Assembly (NCBI RefSeq): GCF_048771995.1
Contig: NC_133024.1
Location: forward strand, 85,044,501 to 85,108,500
DNA from: Taeniopygia guttata
Taxonomy: Eukaryota; Chordata; Aves; Passeriformes; Estrildidae
DNA: 64,000 nt
Direction: 5' to 3'
Below, one piece after another: positions 26,061 to 40,029 of the stretch (positions are counted from its first letter, which is position 1; each line of letters opens with the position of its first letter). Position numbers and translations under genes: made by a program. Under the pieces are notes generated by a model, which searched no databases, was not told where the DNA came from, and was given only the letters and a program-made list of their open reading frames with translations.

Positions 26061-29000
26061 TGAGACAGGGCGATTTCAACACTGCAGCTTTCCACCTCGG
26101 CTTTTCTTTCCCCCTTCGCCTACCCCAAGTGGCTTAAGGTAGCGACGAGCCATTTCCAGGTTATTTTCTCGAGCGAGTGTTGGAGGTGACGGGGCAGTTG
26201 CGTAGGTACAGTCAGGATCCTTGCGGTGGTATCTGGTGAAAGGCTTCGGCTGAAGCTGCTTGCATCTGTGAACAGTTGTGCCCTTGGATCTTCAAATGGG
26301 GTGTTTCAAGCTTAGCTTCTATGCAATGAATGAGAAAGGAAGGCTGGCCGAACTGACGGGAATAATTGACCAAAATAACATCAGGTAGTCGGTCCCCCTC
26401 ACTTTGGCATTTTATCTGTTTTAATAAACTTCTCTCAAACTTGTGAGTTCTGGTTTCAACATGAGCACTTTTTTTTTTTCCCCTAAAGAGTCTCTCCCGT
26501 GTAAAGTCAATAAGTCCGAGGACAGCACTTTTGGATAGAAAATACATATGTTACCTGAGAAATGAATGAACACCACACTACACTGACTTGCAGTCCAAGG
26601 TAAAAGCATTAGAGTGAAAAATGCCGTGGAGGTTGCTTGTTTCTTAGGGCACTGATAAGGACGGTAGAAATGAAAATGGAAAGCTGGTGCACCCTGACTC
26701 AGTCTTAAAATGAAAAATCATTTCAACGCTACTTCCAGAGCAGTCACTGTGGTCAAAAAAGAAATTCAATTATAGGTTTTATTTCTGCCAAGTAGCATTG
26801 TTTTAAATATATTCATGCTATACTGGCAAAAGTGATTTTATAAAATATTTCTATGTGCAGGAAAGATGTACCGTCACGTAAAGCAAATCTTAGAAGTACA
26901 TTGTTCACTCGCTCGGTTGCACTGCAACTCTGACAACAAAGACGTTTTCTGCTTTGTGTACTCTATATAATTGCTTGGGTGTAGTCTGCATTCAAGATAA
27001 AAAATGTTTGTTCTTCTCCCACCTCAGGAAATAAAAGCACCAAAAATACAACACAGATGAGAAGCATAAGACAGGAAACTTAAAACTAAGCTTAGAATTT
27101 TGCATTTGCTGAAATAAATTATTAAACTGCTTCATGGATTTTAATAAAAATCAAATTACAGTATATTAGAGAGTCAGATTAAAAAAAAATCCATTGGAAG
27201 GGAACATAATTTCAGGCCATATCTTTAGACATAATGTTTTAATTACAAACCAATATTGTTTTTTCAAAGTTTATTAATAAAAAATCTGATCCTTGTAATG
27301 AAATAAGGTTGCATTTTTGATATATTCAATCCAAGTGGAGTCACATTAAAATTTTATCCATCTTATAAATTATTTTTCTTCTGTTTGGAAAGTGTCAAAA
27401 ATGTAAAACTAACTGAAATAACTTTCCATGTGTTCAGATAACAGAGTATGTTAATACCACAAAGCTATGTATGATTCATTCATCTTCATTTCACTTACTC
27501 CCTCTGCTGGGAATTAGCATGAAAGTTCAGTGGATCAGAGGAAAGATCATTAAGAGTGCAACATGCATTAAAAAGCCTCTTTTACTTTTTTTAATAAAAG
27601 ATCACACATCTTTTACAGACCCTCCTGTATCAGTAAATCAATTTGCATTTCTTGTTGCAGGGCTATTCATCCCAAAATGATGAGGAAGGAGAAGCTAATG
27701 CAAATTAACTAGTTAAATGCGGAATATATACTATGTTCTTATGCATTCTACTGTATCATTGTAACTGCCAACATCGAAGATTAAATAAATACAGAAAAGC
27801 AACTGAGTAACAGAACTCCTAAACTATACCTGATGCTGATAGCCATGTTGCTAATACCCCGCTGCTTACACTGACACCGACAGGATTAGTTGGTCTGAGA
27901 AGAAAGGGGGTAGAAGGGATAGAACAAAAAATTCAGTTGTAGTACTACCAAACACTACTTCACACCATGAACATTTTTTCTGCTCAAAGACTAAAACCAT
28001 TTGCTTTAACACTGACAGCAGAATCTTAATTCTGATTACATGTTGCTAAAATTCAAGCTCTATTAGTGAATGAAAAGAAGAAAAAGAAAAGATGGAATGA
28101 TGGCAGTGGTCAACAAGGGGTCAACAAGAGATGTCATACTGTAATGGAGATACCACTCTGTATCCCTACATCCTGCTTCTTCTAGTATGCAGAAAAGAAA
28201 ATAAGGAGGATGACGCCAGAGGTATACTGAATTTTTTCTTCTACAAACCCTGTAAACCAGTTGTGCTCAAGTGAAATATCTTCTTCTGAGTAGTGGGGAC
28301 AGTTTCCATTACCACAGGTAAGCAAACAGTGAGAAATAACTCTATTACCAGTGGCTAAAAATTATCATGAATACTTTAGGTTTACAAATACTGTAGGTTT
28401 CTTTGTCATGCAAACCACATGATTTTAGGTCATAACAGTATAGCTGAGTTTAAACTACTCTTATTTTTTATAAAACCACAAATTGTATTTTCAAGTTTGC
28501 CTGTGTAAAAATATTGTGGTAAGAGGCAATTTAAATATATGTATAAAAATCAAGTATAGCATTGTTCATAGTTGCAAATAAGTGTCACAAATGCAAACAA
28601 CAGATAAATAAATTTTTTAGGTCTCTTTCCAATCAAAATATTGTAACTAAGCAATGACAAGAAAATCACAAGTAACCCACATCATGAGGAAATAGATACA
28701 ATCACAAAGTGTGTAACACATTTCAGGCTGGGATATACAACAGTAATTCCTGGATATTGAAAAAATTAAGATGTATTATAGATTAGAGTGTTTGCAACCA
28801 AAAGTAAAGAACTGTAAAAGCTCTGAGCTTATTGGCCTTTAATATTCAGTCATGGTCTGAAGGTTTCTAGAATATACTGTTGGGGCAGTACATACAATTC
28901 CCAACCAACAAACACTGTTCCAGTCCTCTCAGGCTATTACTACAGACATTGCCAGCAAGCAAATTTAAACATATTGTTTGAAAACTTCAGCAAATTCAAT

Positions 29001-31555
29001 TATTTTTTTCATTTTTTTCTTTCTTTCAGTTTCTGATGTAGATCAGACACAGGGGTATTGCCACTACAGTGATCCTGCTCTCTGAATATACTCACTTGAA
29101 TGTTTTTTTTCCTTAGCCATTAAAAATTATGCAGCAATTAATTGCTGTCAGAAGTCTGTTGAAGTCTGTATGTCATCACCAATGACAAAAGTTCCTTTGG
29201 CTCTATCCATGATATTATAATACCCTTGCAATTTTCCTGCAAAAAAAAAAAAAAATTAAAGTTTTCATTTCCAAAACATTTTTTTAAAGAAAGGCTAACC
29301 CTAATAAAAAGGTTATTACTATACCAGAGTATTAAAAAAAAAACCAAAACAGGTTTATTATATATTGATGTTTATATCTCATATTCCTTTATTCCTCTCT
29401 GCATAAAAGAAGAGTTTTTAAGTCCAAATTGCTTAAGAATCTTCTGATTTTACTTTTTAGGTGAGTACCTAGCCCATCTTTACTGACTTTTTTTATTATG
29501 TTACATGGAAAAGCATCATTATGCAATCATTATTGCAACTAAAGAATTACTTCTTAGGACATGGGCCTCTGCACAGCATATCCACTCCCAAAAAGAGCTC
29601 CTTTTATCTGTACTAAATTTATCTAATATCTGCTTCTCATCTTCTAGATGATAGGGTATTAGTTTTATAGACTAAGATCACATATCTCAAACTGGTTTGT
29701 GATCATCTTCTAGGAAAAAAAAATCAATACAACAGCATGATTGCAAAACAACGAATCTCTTTCTCATCTTCCAGGATAATGAAATTATCATCTTCTCTCA
29801 TCTGGGAAAAGTGTACAATATGCCATTTAATAACTGCATAATGTGGCAATGGTTAATATAATTGTGTCTGCTCCTACAGTCTTTATTTATTACTTGCAAG
29901 CAGTCCCATTAACACTGGTGATTGCTGATATGATTTCTGTGGCTGTGTGCCAAATAAAGAATGAAGAACCAGGACCTCAAAATTAAAATCAGTTCACCTG
30001 TACTGAAAAAAATGTTACTCTTTAGGAAAATAATCCTAAAATTTATGTTGCACATATATATCTATACTTTAACTTTTAAAAAATATTATTCATTAAACTG
30101 TTTTAGAGTTTTTTTAAAGCCACCTGTTCCTAAAAAAGCAACACAGTTGCTTTATTTCAGTATTAGGAGCATTCATATGGGTTATGCTGTCTTTAATTAT
30201 TACTCAGACATGTATGTTAATTTTGAGCAGTCAGCTTATCACAAAAAAAAATCCCATAAAGGAATACATGTGCAAGTTTATGCTTAACCCATTATTGTGA
30301 CCAACATGTCTTTGCTTGCAAAAATAAACCAGAGACCTAATTAATTTTTTTATGAAGATAGCAAAAAGGATGAATCTAGGTGTGGATTCTGAAAACACTT
30401 TGAGGAAACTTCCTAGACTCTTTAACAGTCAGTCCAAAGCATTTGACAGATTTGATTTTATTGTATAAAAATGTCATAGCACATTTGATGTGTAAGGCAA
30501 GCTTTGGACTCCTATCACTTAAGAAAACCAGACAGAAAAGGTCTTTCCCACCAGTTCTGCAACACAAAGGATGTGCAGGGCACATCCTTTTCACTTTACT
30601 GGAGCAAGGACTCTGGTACAATAAATACACAGAGAAAGACGGAATAATAAGAAAAAGTCACTGTCCAATTTACTTCTGATATCACATCCTCCACAGAATG
30701 AAAAGGTGACTGCCTCATCTCCCATTACAGACTGTCTGCTGAAATAGCAGCTGGAGAGAAGGAAGGGCATTAATTGTGATTCCAACACTACTATCTCTTT
30801 GTACTTCATGTATACTGCAGAGTCAAAAATTAGCTGTGGAAAAAGCCTCTTCAGTTTCTAGCAGCTGTTTCTACAGTACCTTTTTCAATCCCTGGTGACT
30901 TCTCTTACAGTGTCTGAAAAATGAGACTTCCTCTCCAGGGGGACCCTCCTGGAATAGTAGTACACTACTTAACAGGAACTTACACCTAGATCATATTTCA
31001 TCAATTCCCCAAATATCTATTTTTAAAGTCTTAATTCTGTTATGCTGATGATTATTACACCCAAATATTTGCATTATTATTCTTGCTTTTACTCTCAGGC
31101 AATATTCTACATTTGTTTTTATTTTTTTGTGGTCTCAATGAATTTTCTAAATCTTTCTAGAGTTAGCTGAGAGGGAAATCATCATTCATAGATACTTAAT
31201 ATATTTCTACTATTCCATCTCATTCTTGATTGACACTCTAAGTTCTTGATAAAATTTATCAAGAACTTTAGTACTGTGGACATTAAAGCAAATATGCAGA
31301 TCAAATGTAAATCACTTATACAAAGCAGTCATTTCCAGGTTCAGATCTCTGCTCTGTTTTAGGACAGCCTTTTCTAATAGGCTATTTCATTCATCCCTGT
31401 ACCACTACAGTACACAAACCTGATAAATTCTTTCAATTGAAGCTTTTAAAATGTAGCACAGACTGCTAATGTTTCAGTAATTATTGCTTTTTTTTTTTTC
31501 TTATGCAAACAATCCCAAACCATTTAGCATAAACAAGTAACTAAACAGTGTTTAA
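26061..31555. other. Apparently intergenic, AT-rich
   Basis: No exons, RNA genes or clear repeats recognised apart from short A/T runs (for example 29240-29255). This would be the spacer between the 3' end of TSGA10 and the CpG island. The C-terminal exon or exons expected for TSGA10 should lie between about 26.1 and 34.7 kb but I could not find them. Confidence 0.45.
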
Positions 31556-31645
31556 GGGAATTGAGCAACCTGGTCTAGTGGAAGGTTAGAACTAGATGGT
31601 CTTTAATGTCCCTTCCAACCCAAACCATTCTAGAATTCCAGGATC
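31556..31645 (+). repeat. CR1 LINE 3' tail
   Basis: gagcaacctggtctagtgg, then ggtctttaatgtcccttcc and caacccaaaccattctag is the terminal CR1 block in plus orientation. A 5'-truncated copy of about 90 bases. Confidence 0.85.
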
Positions 31646-34600
31646 CTGTAAGTATGAAACAACCTTAGTCCTTTCCATGTAGCAAAAAATATAAGTATAA
31701 CAAGGAAAATAAGTTATTAATTATATTAGTTATTACATATTAATTAGATAGCTTGAATTCTCAAAAATGGAAAATAACCAAACAGAAAAATGGAGCTCAT
31801 TGCCATGCAAAAGCTACATTGATTTAATTAAGACAAACTTAGCTTAAAACAGTCTGAAAATTTTGAACACTTACTTCATTTTTTGTCTTTAAACTCATGG
31901 TACCCTAGGCATGTGCAAAAGTCACATAAGGCCAACCAGGATAAAAAAATTCAAACCAAAACAACGGAACGCCAAGAAAAAATCCCCCACAAAACCAGCG
32001 GGGTGGAAAAGGAACATCAAGCAAGATAGGAATTTAATTTCTAATCTAGCTAGCAGAAGCATAGTCTTCATTTGTTATTAAGCAAGAAGTTTACTTCTTA
32101 GAATGGAATTTTATCACCCTGTAAAGGGAGTAATGCAAATAGAAAAACCACCATAATTGTTAGTATCAGTGTGGTGACTACCAGATTGTTTCCTCTTATC
32201 TTTGTAAGTATCAAAAATACAAGTGTTATGGTAATTAAAAGTAAATGAAACTGTACCAAATGACACAATGTTTCTTTCAACAAATTTAAGAGCTACAGTG
32301 TACTCAGATGAAGGAAGAGTAGACACAGTTCTATCAGAGGAATGAAGACTCCCTGTACTTGCAATCAAGGATTAGCAGTAGCTAAAAAATAACTGTCATG
32401 CACAACTGTGTTTTCTTCCTAAGGGCACCAGAACCAGCTCACTGACCCGAGGAAACCTGTCTCATTTTATTGGGACCAATTTTCAATACTTAGAGAAGCC
32501 TTTGATAGCAAAGATTAGTCAAGTGCCAAAGGAAATAATCTCAGTGAACAAATTAAACTTGGAAGTACGTAATCATTTCAAAAGCAAGTCATGAACTGAG
32601 ACTTCTTCCTCCCTCCACTGGCAATATTTTTTTTATGCATGCTGTCAGCATCTAAATTTTATTTTAAAAGGAAATGTAGTTTTCATAATATTCTTCTCTG
32701 AAAGACACATTAGTGAATCTCTTTGTATTATTCTCTTACTGAGATTTATTTCTACGTATCCATTGTCTCAATTTCCCCTGAAAGAAGATATCCATGGTAA
32801 CTGCAGGTTTAAAACTAAAAACTATAAACATCTCCAGGGAGGAAGAGCCTAATTTTAAGGTTATTCAAAAGTAAGAACAGTGCTGCTTGTGATATTCCTG
32901 TGCTGTTTGAGTTGGCAAGGCCAGTGGACTAGAGTCTACTGAAGTGCCCTGAAACTGATGGATATTTAAGAGATGCTGGAATCCCCAATGGGAAAGTTGC
33001 AAAATGGAAGTCCAGTTATTTTGAGTGCAAGAGATGGGGCCTGGATATTAGATCAATCCATAGCTCCTGAATCTTGCTGTATGGGAAGGAAGTATGTGGG
33101 ATTGGATAACCCATTGGAAAGTTTTAAAGATACATACTTCTCTGGAATTGCGGTTTCAATTTGTAGAATTGTCAGTTGTTTACATTAAGGAGAATCTAGT
33201 CTGTGTTGGATTGGGAAGCTACTAGGTAGGGTGGCTACAACAACCCCTGGGTTTCAGTGTGGCCCAGCCATTACCACAGACTTACCCGTGGAGTGGACCA
33301 CCGTAAGAGGTAACTAAAGCCTGCTGGGGAATGATCACATTCAGCACTGGCTCAGGGAGTTGGATCTAGGGACAACAAAAGGACTTGCTCGAGCAACAGC
33401 AGCCCAGAAAGCCCAACAGTTCCTGTGCTTGGTCATCACAGCCAGGGGAGGACAATAATTAAAACCTGATATTTCCACAGGAGTCCAAATTGCTTCTGCA
33501 GTCAAATGGGGAGGTAAAGAAAGAAAAAGAAAAAGCCAGACTGATGGATGAAGCTCCTGGTATCACTGTTTTTGTGCCTATTCAAGGTCTGACAGTGTTG
33601 GCACTTCCACCTCCTAATTTCAGGCATTATTTCATCCTGCACTAAGGCAGTAAATAAGTATGACTAGTCCATCCACTGTTATAAAAAGGATAGCATATGC
33701 CCACTTCTTCAAACTAACAACAAAACTAAACCTGATGCTTCCATTATGTACTAACGTGATACTGACTTTAATGATAGTATTTTTCTTATATGGCAAATTT
33801 TCTCTTTTTCACTTGCCAGTGGCAGAAAAATACTTTGGCTCTGAGAAGCTGCTTAATTTCTTTCCATGAAGATGATCTTCTCAAAGATGCCCTCTTCAGA
33901 CCCTTGATCCTTACTTATGAGAGAACAGAATATCAACAATTTACTGGTTAAATGGCACACCTCATTCTCAGACTTGTGCTATAATCACATCACTCTGCTT
34001 CTTTTAGATCGCTGTTTTACATATTCAAAATAATACCCAAAACTGTAATATTTTATCCTCAATACATTCATGAAAGAGAAGTATTGTTTTTTCAAAGATA
34101 AGAAAACTCTGTAAGACACCAAGACTACATAAATCAATGCACGAAGCAGGACAGGGACCATTCTCTGGTGCTGTGGTCAAATCATGTGAAATAGTTCCTA
34201 TAGGTTGTTAAACTCTCTTCTTGCAAAATTAAAAAATACAAGTATTTGTCGTACTGCCATTTGGGAACCACCCACAGAACTTCAAGTAGCACCTGGAAAA
34301 ATAGGGGTTGGTACAGGCGAAAATCATTCCGGGGGCACAGAGAATTAGTAGGCTCTAAAGCACTTGTATAAACAGCTAGTCACCTGGATTTTCACTATAG
34401 ATCAATTCAGGCATCAGTACAAATGAGTGAAGAGAGATGAGTATCTTCAGGAAAGTGACCCACCTCATCCTAAACCAGGCCATTCCAGAGGGTAGTTAAT
34501 CTCACTGTCTCTTTCTGTTGGCTATACAGGCAACCTACACAACTAATTTAGACAGCATGTGTAACAGCTGAATAGACTAAATTTAGTTACATTAATAGTC

Positions 34601-34737
34601 TCTGAACACAGAGGACATGTAGAGCAGTGTAAATCCAAATTTTGTTTTTTATCTGACTAATTAGCCTAAGTCTCAGTACTATACTGCATTTCACCCCAAT
34701 TAGCTGCAGGAAGCACAGTACAAAAACATATACTTGC
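31646..34737. other. No gene recognised; possible unassigned relic at 32.9-33.5 kb
   Basis: Mostly AT-rich. The part from about 32.94 to 33.50 kb is less AT-rich and reads like diverged coding or repeat sequence in places, but no frame stays open for long and I recognise no family. The last TSGA10 exon or exons were sought here without success. Confidence 0.35.
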
Positions 34738-34838
34738 CTATCAAAGTGCTCAGTCCCCAGCTGTGTTTTGGTGATATCCAGTTCTGACTCTGAGTTGCTC
34801 TGTTTCTGAGGTGAGTAAATTCTTGATTCTGCACAGCA
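34738..34838 (-). pseudogene. TSGA10: TSGA10 exon i (frameshift)
   Basis: 101 bases, four fewer than the 105 implied by the human segment. AVQNQEFTHLRNRATQ (human AIQSRDVAQFRNVVTQ) is in one frame and LDITKTQLGTEHFDR (human LDITKRQLGTERFER) in another, a 4-base loss near 34789-34790. The donor is AG|gcaagt, a GC-type donor with otherwise perfect consensus. No downstream exon was found. Confidence 0.92.
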
Positions 34839-35158
34839 CTGTGAAGTCCATACAAATTAACTAGATAGTAACTGTAATTCTCTAAGCATTTAGCCACATG
34901 CAATTATTCAAAATTAAATGGACAGTTATATCATGCAAATGAGATTAAGAACATTTTTTGGAGCAAAATACAACACTATAAAGAAGAGTCTATTAGGGTT
35001 TAACTGAGAAATCCAAAGAGGTTTTTGGTATCTTCTGCTATTAATGTAGTAAAGGCACACTGGCCATTTGAAAATGCAGCTAGATATAAAACCACATGTT
35101 TTAAAATACATTGGAAATAATGAGAAAAACTGCAATACTCTCTTTGTCATTTACTCAC

Positions 35159-35355
35159 AGATTGTTTTCTACTAAAGAAAGCTGTTCCTTGTGAAACTGA
35201 ATTTCAGAGACTTTCTCTTGGTTTGCTCTCTGTGACTGAAATTCATTCTCACAACTGGACACAAGCGAAGATTCCAGGTTTTTTATAGATGCTTTTTCAT
35301 TTCCCAGTTGTTTTCTCAGCATCTCTGTTTCAGAATGGTTTGACTCACACTTGCT
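35159..35355 (-). pseudogene. TSGA10: TSGA10 exon h (open)
   Basis: 197 bases, open: [20 protein letters not shown], then [20 protein letters not shown] and [15 protein letters not shown]. It matches human DSAHSEIELLRSQMANERIS, LLVANRDKEYQSQIALQEKE and EIQLLKEHLCLAENK. Acceptor ctgcag and donor gtgagt are intact. It ends after two bases of a codon. Confidence 0.94.
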
Positions 35356-35417
35356 CTGCAGATAAACAAAGATTTTAAAGTTTCAGGTGTATGTCCATCA
35401 AGCTTACTATTGGGGTA

Positions 35418-35442
35418 ATCTTCAAATATATATATATATATA
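35418..35442. repeat. Short AT microsatellite
   Basis: About a dozen (AT) dinucleotides in the TSGA10 intron upstream of exon h. Confidence 0.8.
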
Positions 35443-37398
35443 TAAAAGGATCAATGGGATCAATGACAAAATTAATTTTCACTGCAAATGAGTGGTTAGT
35501 TTTATACTTTCCCAGTCAAAATCCTTTGTAAGATTTATAAAATCATCCAATGCATATATCTTAATATAAATATACTTGATACAAATGAGAAAATGCTATG
35601 AAATATATGGATCAATGGATTCTGTAGACAGAATCATTAATGAAGAGGAAGGAAGTTTCACATTTTGTTGAGGCAAGAAGCTATTGATTAACTGTTTGCA
35701 CACAGGAAATAACACGTGGTACTACAAAACAGTACCAGCATCACCAGCAGAGTGAGATTACACTTATTTTACTTACAGGAGCATCAAGAATAAACTGGGG
35801 GTTTATTTATCAAGAATAAACTGGATGCTGTTTTCCCTTCATCTTTTCATGTATGCATTATAGTCTAACTAACTGAGTCTGTTTGGGGTGCTGCAACACT
35901 TTTATCTGTATTTTACTCAAGCCTAGTTTACATAAAGCACAACAATGCTCAGCCAAAGGTCATGGGAAACTATGAACTGAGATATCTTAACAAATTCTCC
36001 ACCTCTCCACCACATTTCTTAGAAATTTCAGAAGATAACCATTTGTTGTTCAAAGGAGGAATACACTGGAAGAACTCAGATAATAGGCCAACAGAAGAAG
36101 AAAAAAGAAAAAAGCATTTGTAATTTATCAAAACAAAAGTTTTTTTTTCTTTTACCAAAGTAAACTGAAAGGTTTCTTCATTCTGAAAGTTTCGATTTTC
36201 TATGAACTCTCACTCAAAAATCTAGTTCCTTTGCAGAAAAACAGTTTTGATATTCTACATTTGTATTTCAGAAAAAAAGAATAATGTAGACAGAAGAAGA
36301 CATAGGAAAATAAACTGTATTAGAAACAGTGAAAGAACAATATTATTCAGAATCAGGTTTAGTTTCCACTTCTGCATATAAATATGCTGTAATCTAATAA
36401 GGCAGATTCTGCGCTGGAATACTGTGTAAAGCAAGAGACTTATCTGAAGGTTATACATGGCTAATGAAAGACTACTCTTTGAAAGATACAGAAAAATTAG
36501 TTAAAATTTCCCAACTTCTGACTTTTCTCCAACTCTCAAATCCGCATTTCTGCAGTTTTCTTTTCCAAAACTGTTGCTGGTCTCCGCAGTGCCAGCAGAA
36601 GGATCCAGAGAGGCTTAGCCATATTAGATCTCATAAAAGTTTCAGATAAATGCCATATGCTGGAACTCTTCCATATCAAAAGAATCATAGAGGATTTCAC
36701 AAGGCTACAAAAGACATCACACACATTTGACTGGAATGCAAAACCAACTGGCAAACAGCAGCTTTACCCACTGTGCTTCCAAAATACATAAAGGTTTACA
36801 GACTACTGGAAACCTATAAAGAACAAGAAAATATCTCATCTGGAGCAGAGGATGGATAGGTCAGTAATAGAATCACATTGAAAATACCTGAATAATCTGC
36901 GTGTGTTTGAACAACATTTCAAAGTTTATCCAAACTGAACTTTAAAAAATTTATGTATCACACATTAATTTTGTAGTTTTTGTAAAAATCAAGTCCAACA
37001 AAAACTGATTTCTAAGGGGAATTAAGAAAATATTAAAAATATTGATACTTACTAAAATAGTCAATCATTTCAAAGTTCCCACCAAGATTCATTGCTAACA
37101 ATCTTCTCTAGCTATACTGCTTATCTAGTGACTAGATGTAGAAGGTATCTTTCTTGAAAACAACAGTAATTTTTAGCTCACACTTTTGAATGTTCATAGT
37201 AAAACCCTGCAAAGCAGTGAGGCAGTGTCCCTTTCAAAAAAAGTGTTGAACTCATACCCTTTGAGGAGTAAGCTCCTGAGAAATGCCAAATTAAACATTT
37301 AAAAAATTTAAAAATGATCATTCATGATTCTAAAGTATATTTGGATCCCTTAAGTGTAACATTAACATAAACTTATTTTTCTAATATATTTCACATAC

Positions 37399-37595
37399 CC
37401 TTTCTACCTTCTCTGCTGTGGAAATTAAATGCTAATTTAATCATTCTTTGATTGCATCTGGTTTAATGCAAAGTTCTGGTGTAGATGTGACATTTTCAAG
37501 TACAGAGACTCTCTCCAAATGTATATTTCGAGGCCCTCTGCCCATCTTCACAAGAGAGTTGCTTAAGGCAGAAACAGAAGACTTGTATGCTGCTT
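37399..37595 (-). pseudogene. TSGA10: TSGA10 exon g (two stops)
   Basis: 197 bases. The codons run AAYKSSVSALSNSLVKM, later LERVSVLENVTSTPELCIK, against human RSYKSQISTLHKSVVKM and FEKVSALADLSSTRELCIK. TGA (37441-37443) and TAG (37432-37434) fall where human has LLNR, leaving E, stop, LN, stop. Acceptor caacag and donor GAAAGG|gtatgt are good, and the exon ends in phase 0 as the next one requires. Confidence 0.93.
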
Positions 37596-38585
37596 CTGTT
37601 GTTAAATGATACAGAAATGCAATATAAAACTCTACTAAAAAATTAAAATAACTTCCAAAATCCTACAAAATATCTCTATATAATTGTGGCAAATTTTAAG
37701 AGGCTGCAGCAATTTGTTCTACTGTAAACTTTATTTATTTAAATAACTCCTGTATATAAAAATTAGAGAAGTTCTTGCTTCTGACAGCAAACTTATCTTC
37801 CGGTGTTTTAAAATCTATTCCTGTAATTTTACTCCTTTTGCAGAGTTAATAAGGTTGAAAATTCTGCCATGGACTGCATTTTATTTTCAGATGAGATCCT
37901 CTTATTTTAGCAATAAAATTTGGTTTTGCGTGTAGATGATCTGTGAATGCTGAGATTCTGTCAGTCACATTTATACCACTGTCACCTGTAAATTCAGGCC
38001 TGACTAATGAGAGTCACATTAAAGTGGAGTCCACAAGGCAGCAGAAGCAGGTCTTACTAAAAGCATTAAGAATTTTGTACATTTCAAATTAACATAACCT
38101 AGGTTTTTCCTTTTTGAAAAATGCCTGTACTTTGCCCAGGGATATTCCTGGTCAGCCACTTTCAACTCCTTAACTTTCAGTGGGTGGCAGAATGAGTGTG
38201 GAAGGTTAACAGAGAAAAGTGAGAGGTAAGGCACTGTGATTTGCTTGAAGGATTTACTAGAAATGACATCCAAAGAGATTATTTTATGGGAGCATATCAC
38301 ATTAATTCTAGCTCTGTCTCACCAAAAAAAAAAAAAAAAAAGAACACAGAGATCTGCTGTGCACGTTAGGATTTTTGAATACAAACATCTGTGTTTTAGA
38401 TATGTGCCTTGCATATAACGGTATGAACTGGAATATGACATTTGGAATTCTAACCCAATACGCTGACATAGTGTTCATTAAGAGGCCTGTTCATTCCTAT
38501 ACTTAATAGCAGACATGTGGGAAGGAATTAGAAGGATGAAATGTCTGCTAGTTTCAGGCTTGTTGGACAAATTAGAACCATGTAC

Positions 38586-38672
38586 CTGTTTTATTTTCTC
38601 TTCAAGAAATGCCAAAATCTGCCACACCACCCTCCTGTGCTGTTTTGTTATTGCTGTGTTCTCATTCACTTT
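38586..38672 (-). pseudogene. TSGA10: TSGA10 exon f (probable, open)
   Basis: 87 bases, 29 open codons: KVNENTAITKQHRRVVWQ and on, ending EEKIKQ. It corresponds to the human segment running from EESENRQMMEQLRK to WENKARQ by position, length and a scatter of matches (EN, Q, R, E, K, Q). Acceptor gtttag and donor CAG|gtacat are good. Similarity is weaker than in the other exons. Confidence 0.65.
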
Positions 38673-39754
38673 CTAAACAGCAATCTTGATTCCTCTAGAG
38701 TATCTAATGTTCTTGAGTAGCACTCAGCAGCTTATGTGATGTTCAAGAAGCAGAGATGATCTGCAACAAATATTAGAGATCCTCCAAACCATGTTTATAT
38801 GCTCACAACATATTTCTAAAACCACACTATTAATTTTTCTTCAAGTTCTTCAGATTTTCAAGTGGGAAGAGGCTCTATGGGACATCTGAAACAGTGGAAA
38901 GAAGACTAAGAAGCTCAAAGCAAGAAGAGCAGGGACAGGAATATGACAGGATATGATTCAGGTATGCTGTGGAGTTGTGTATGACTTAATGCCTTCAATG
39001 ATTCCAAATCATGAGAGCATTTAATTTTTTTGTTTTCCTTGAATTTTTTTTTTAATATTTTTTTTCCAAAGTGTGACTGGTGGAATTCTGATAATATTAC
39101 TATATAAAATAAAAAGCATACAGTTCATGGTGGAAAATCTCCCTGAAATAGAAGTGGCATTATACATAATTTTAAAATATTACAAGACCATTTCAAGGGT
39201 GAACTATGGAAAGAATGATTTCAACTCAATTGCTCCATCTGTGTTTCAAGGGACTCTATTTTTCCTTTCCAACTGTGGCTCTCAGACTGCACTGATCAGT
39301 GCCAGTCTAACAGGAAAAGCCTGTTTCTCCTTCGTGGCATTTTGCTTCCCAACTTCCTTGTTCACAGGCTTTGTGATAATTCTCCAAGAGCTCACAGTTC
39401 TCCCTCCTAACACATAAAGCTTATTTATTTAATAATTTACAGTAAGCTCCAAAAAATAGGGATAATTATAGATCTACAGATACGGTATTGGATATACTCT
39501 TTCCACTGAAAATTCTGCCATTTAGTGAAAACATTGAGAGACTTCTCAAGAATCAGAGTTTTGTCCAAGATGAGTACATTTTAATGATCAATAGACATCT
39601 GTTCAGAATGGCTAGGTTAACATTAGACAAAGTATAGCAATATAGCGCAGTAATATTTCTTTTTATTTTAATCCCATAAAATAATAAAGAGAAAAGAGTT
39701 CCAGGTCTCTGTATTATTCCCTGTCTGATTTTTTAAATTTAATAAACATACATG

Positions 39755-39775
39755 TGTGTGTGTATATACATATAC

Positions 39776-39831
<56 letters not shown>

Positions 39832-39842
39832 GTATATATATG
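39755..39842. repeat. Compound TG/TA microsatellite
   Basis: A short (TG)n run followed by about 80 bases of (TA)n with occasional C or G interruptions, inside a TSGA10 intron. It can form cruciform or unpaired structure and is likely polymorphic. Long tyrosine/isoleucine open frames across it are artefacts. Confidence 0.92.
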
Positions 39843-40029
39843 TAAAACCACAATGAAATATTGTACATTAATTTTGTACTGCAAAAACAGCCATGAAAAT
39901 GTGTCCAAACTACTAAAACCAAATTAAGGGAATGCAAATGAGTTTTGGTTAGGAAGCAAATTCTTCTATGGAGATATAAAAAAATTTTACTTTTAGTTAA
40001 AAACCAACAGTTTTAATCTGTATACTCAC

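Noticed and set aside
25376-26082. Long overlapping open frames (up to 222 codons) on both strands in the CpG island
   Set aside because: Base composition removes stop codons in every frame; the translations are low-complexity A/P/R/G with no family signature.
38019-38300. Minus-strand frame with LKVKELKVADQE as another TSGA10 exon
   Set aside because: Weak resemblance to human TLKLELITAEAEGNRLKEK only, and no clear splice sites; left out of the exon list.
39668-39937. Tyrosine/isoleucine-rich open frames
   Set aside because: They are translations of the TA microsatellite.
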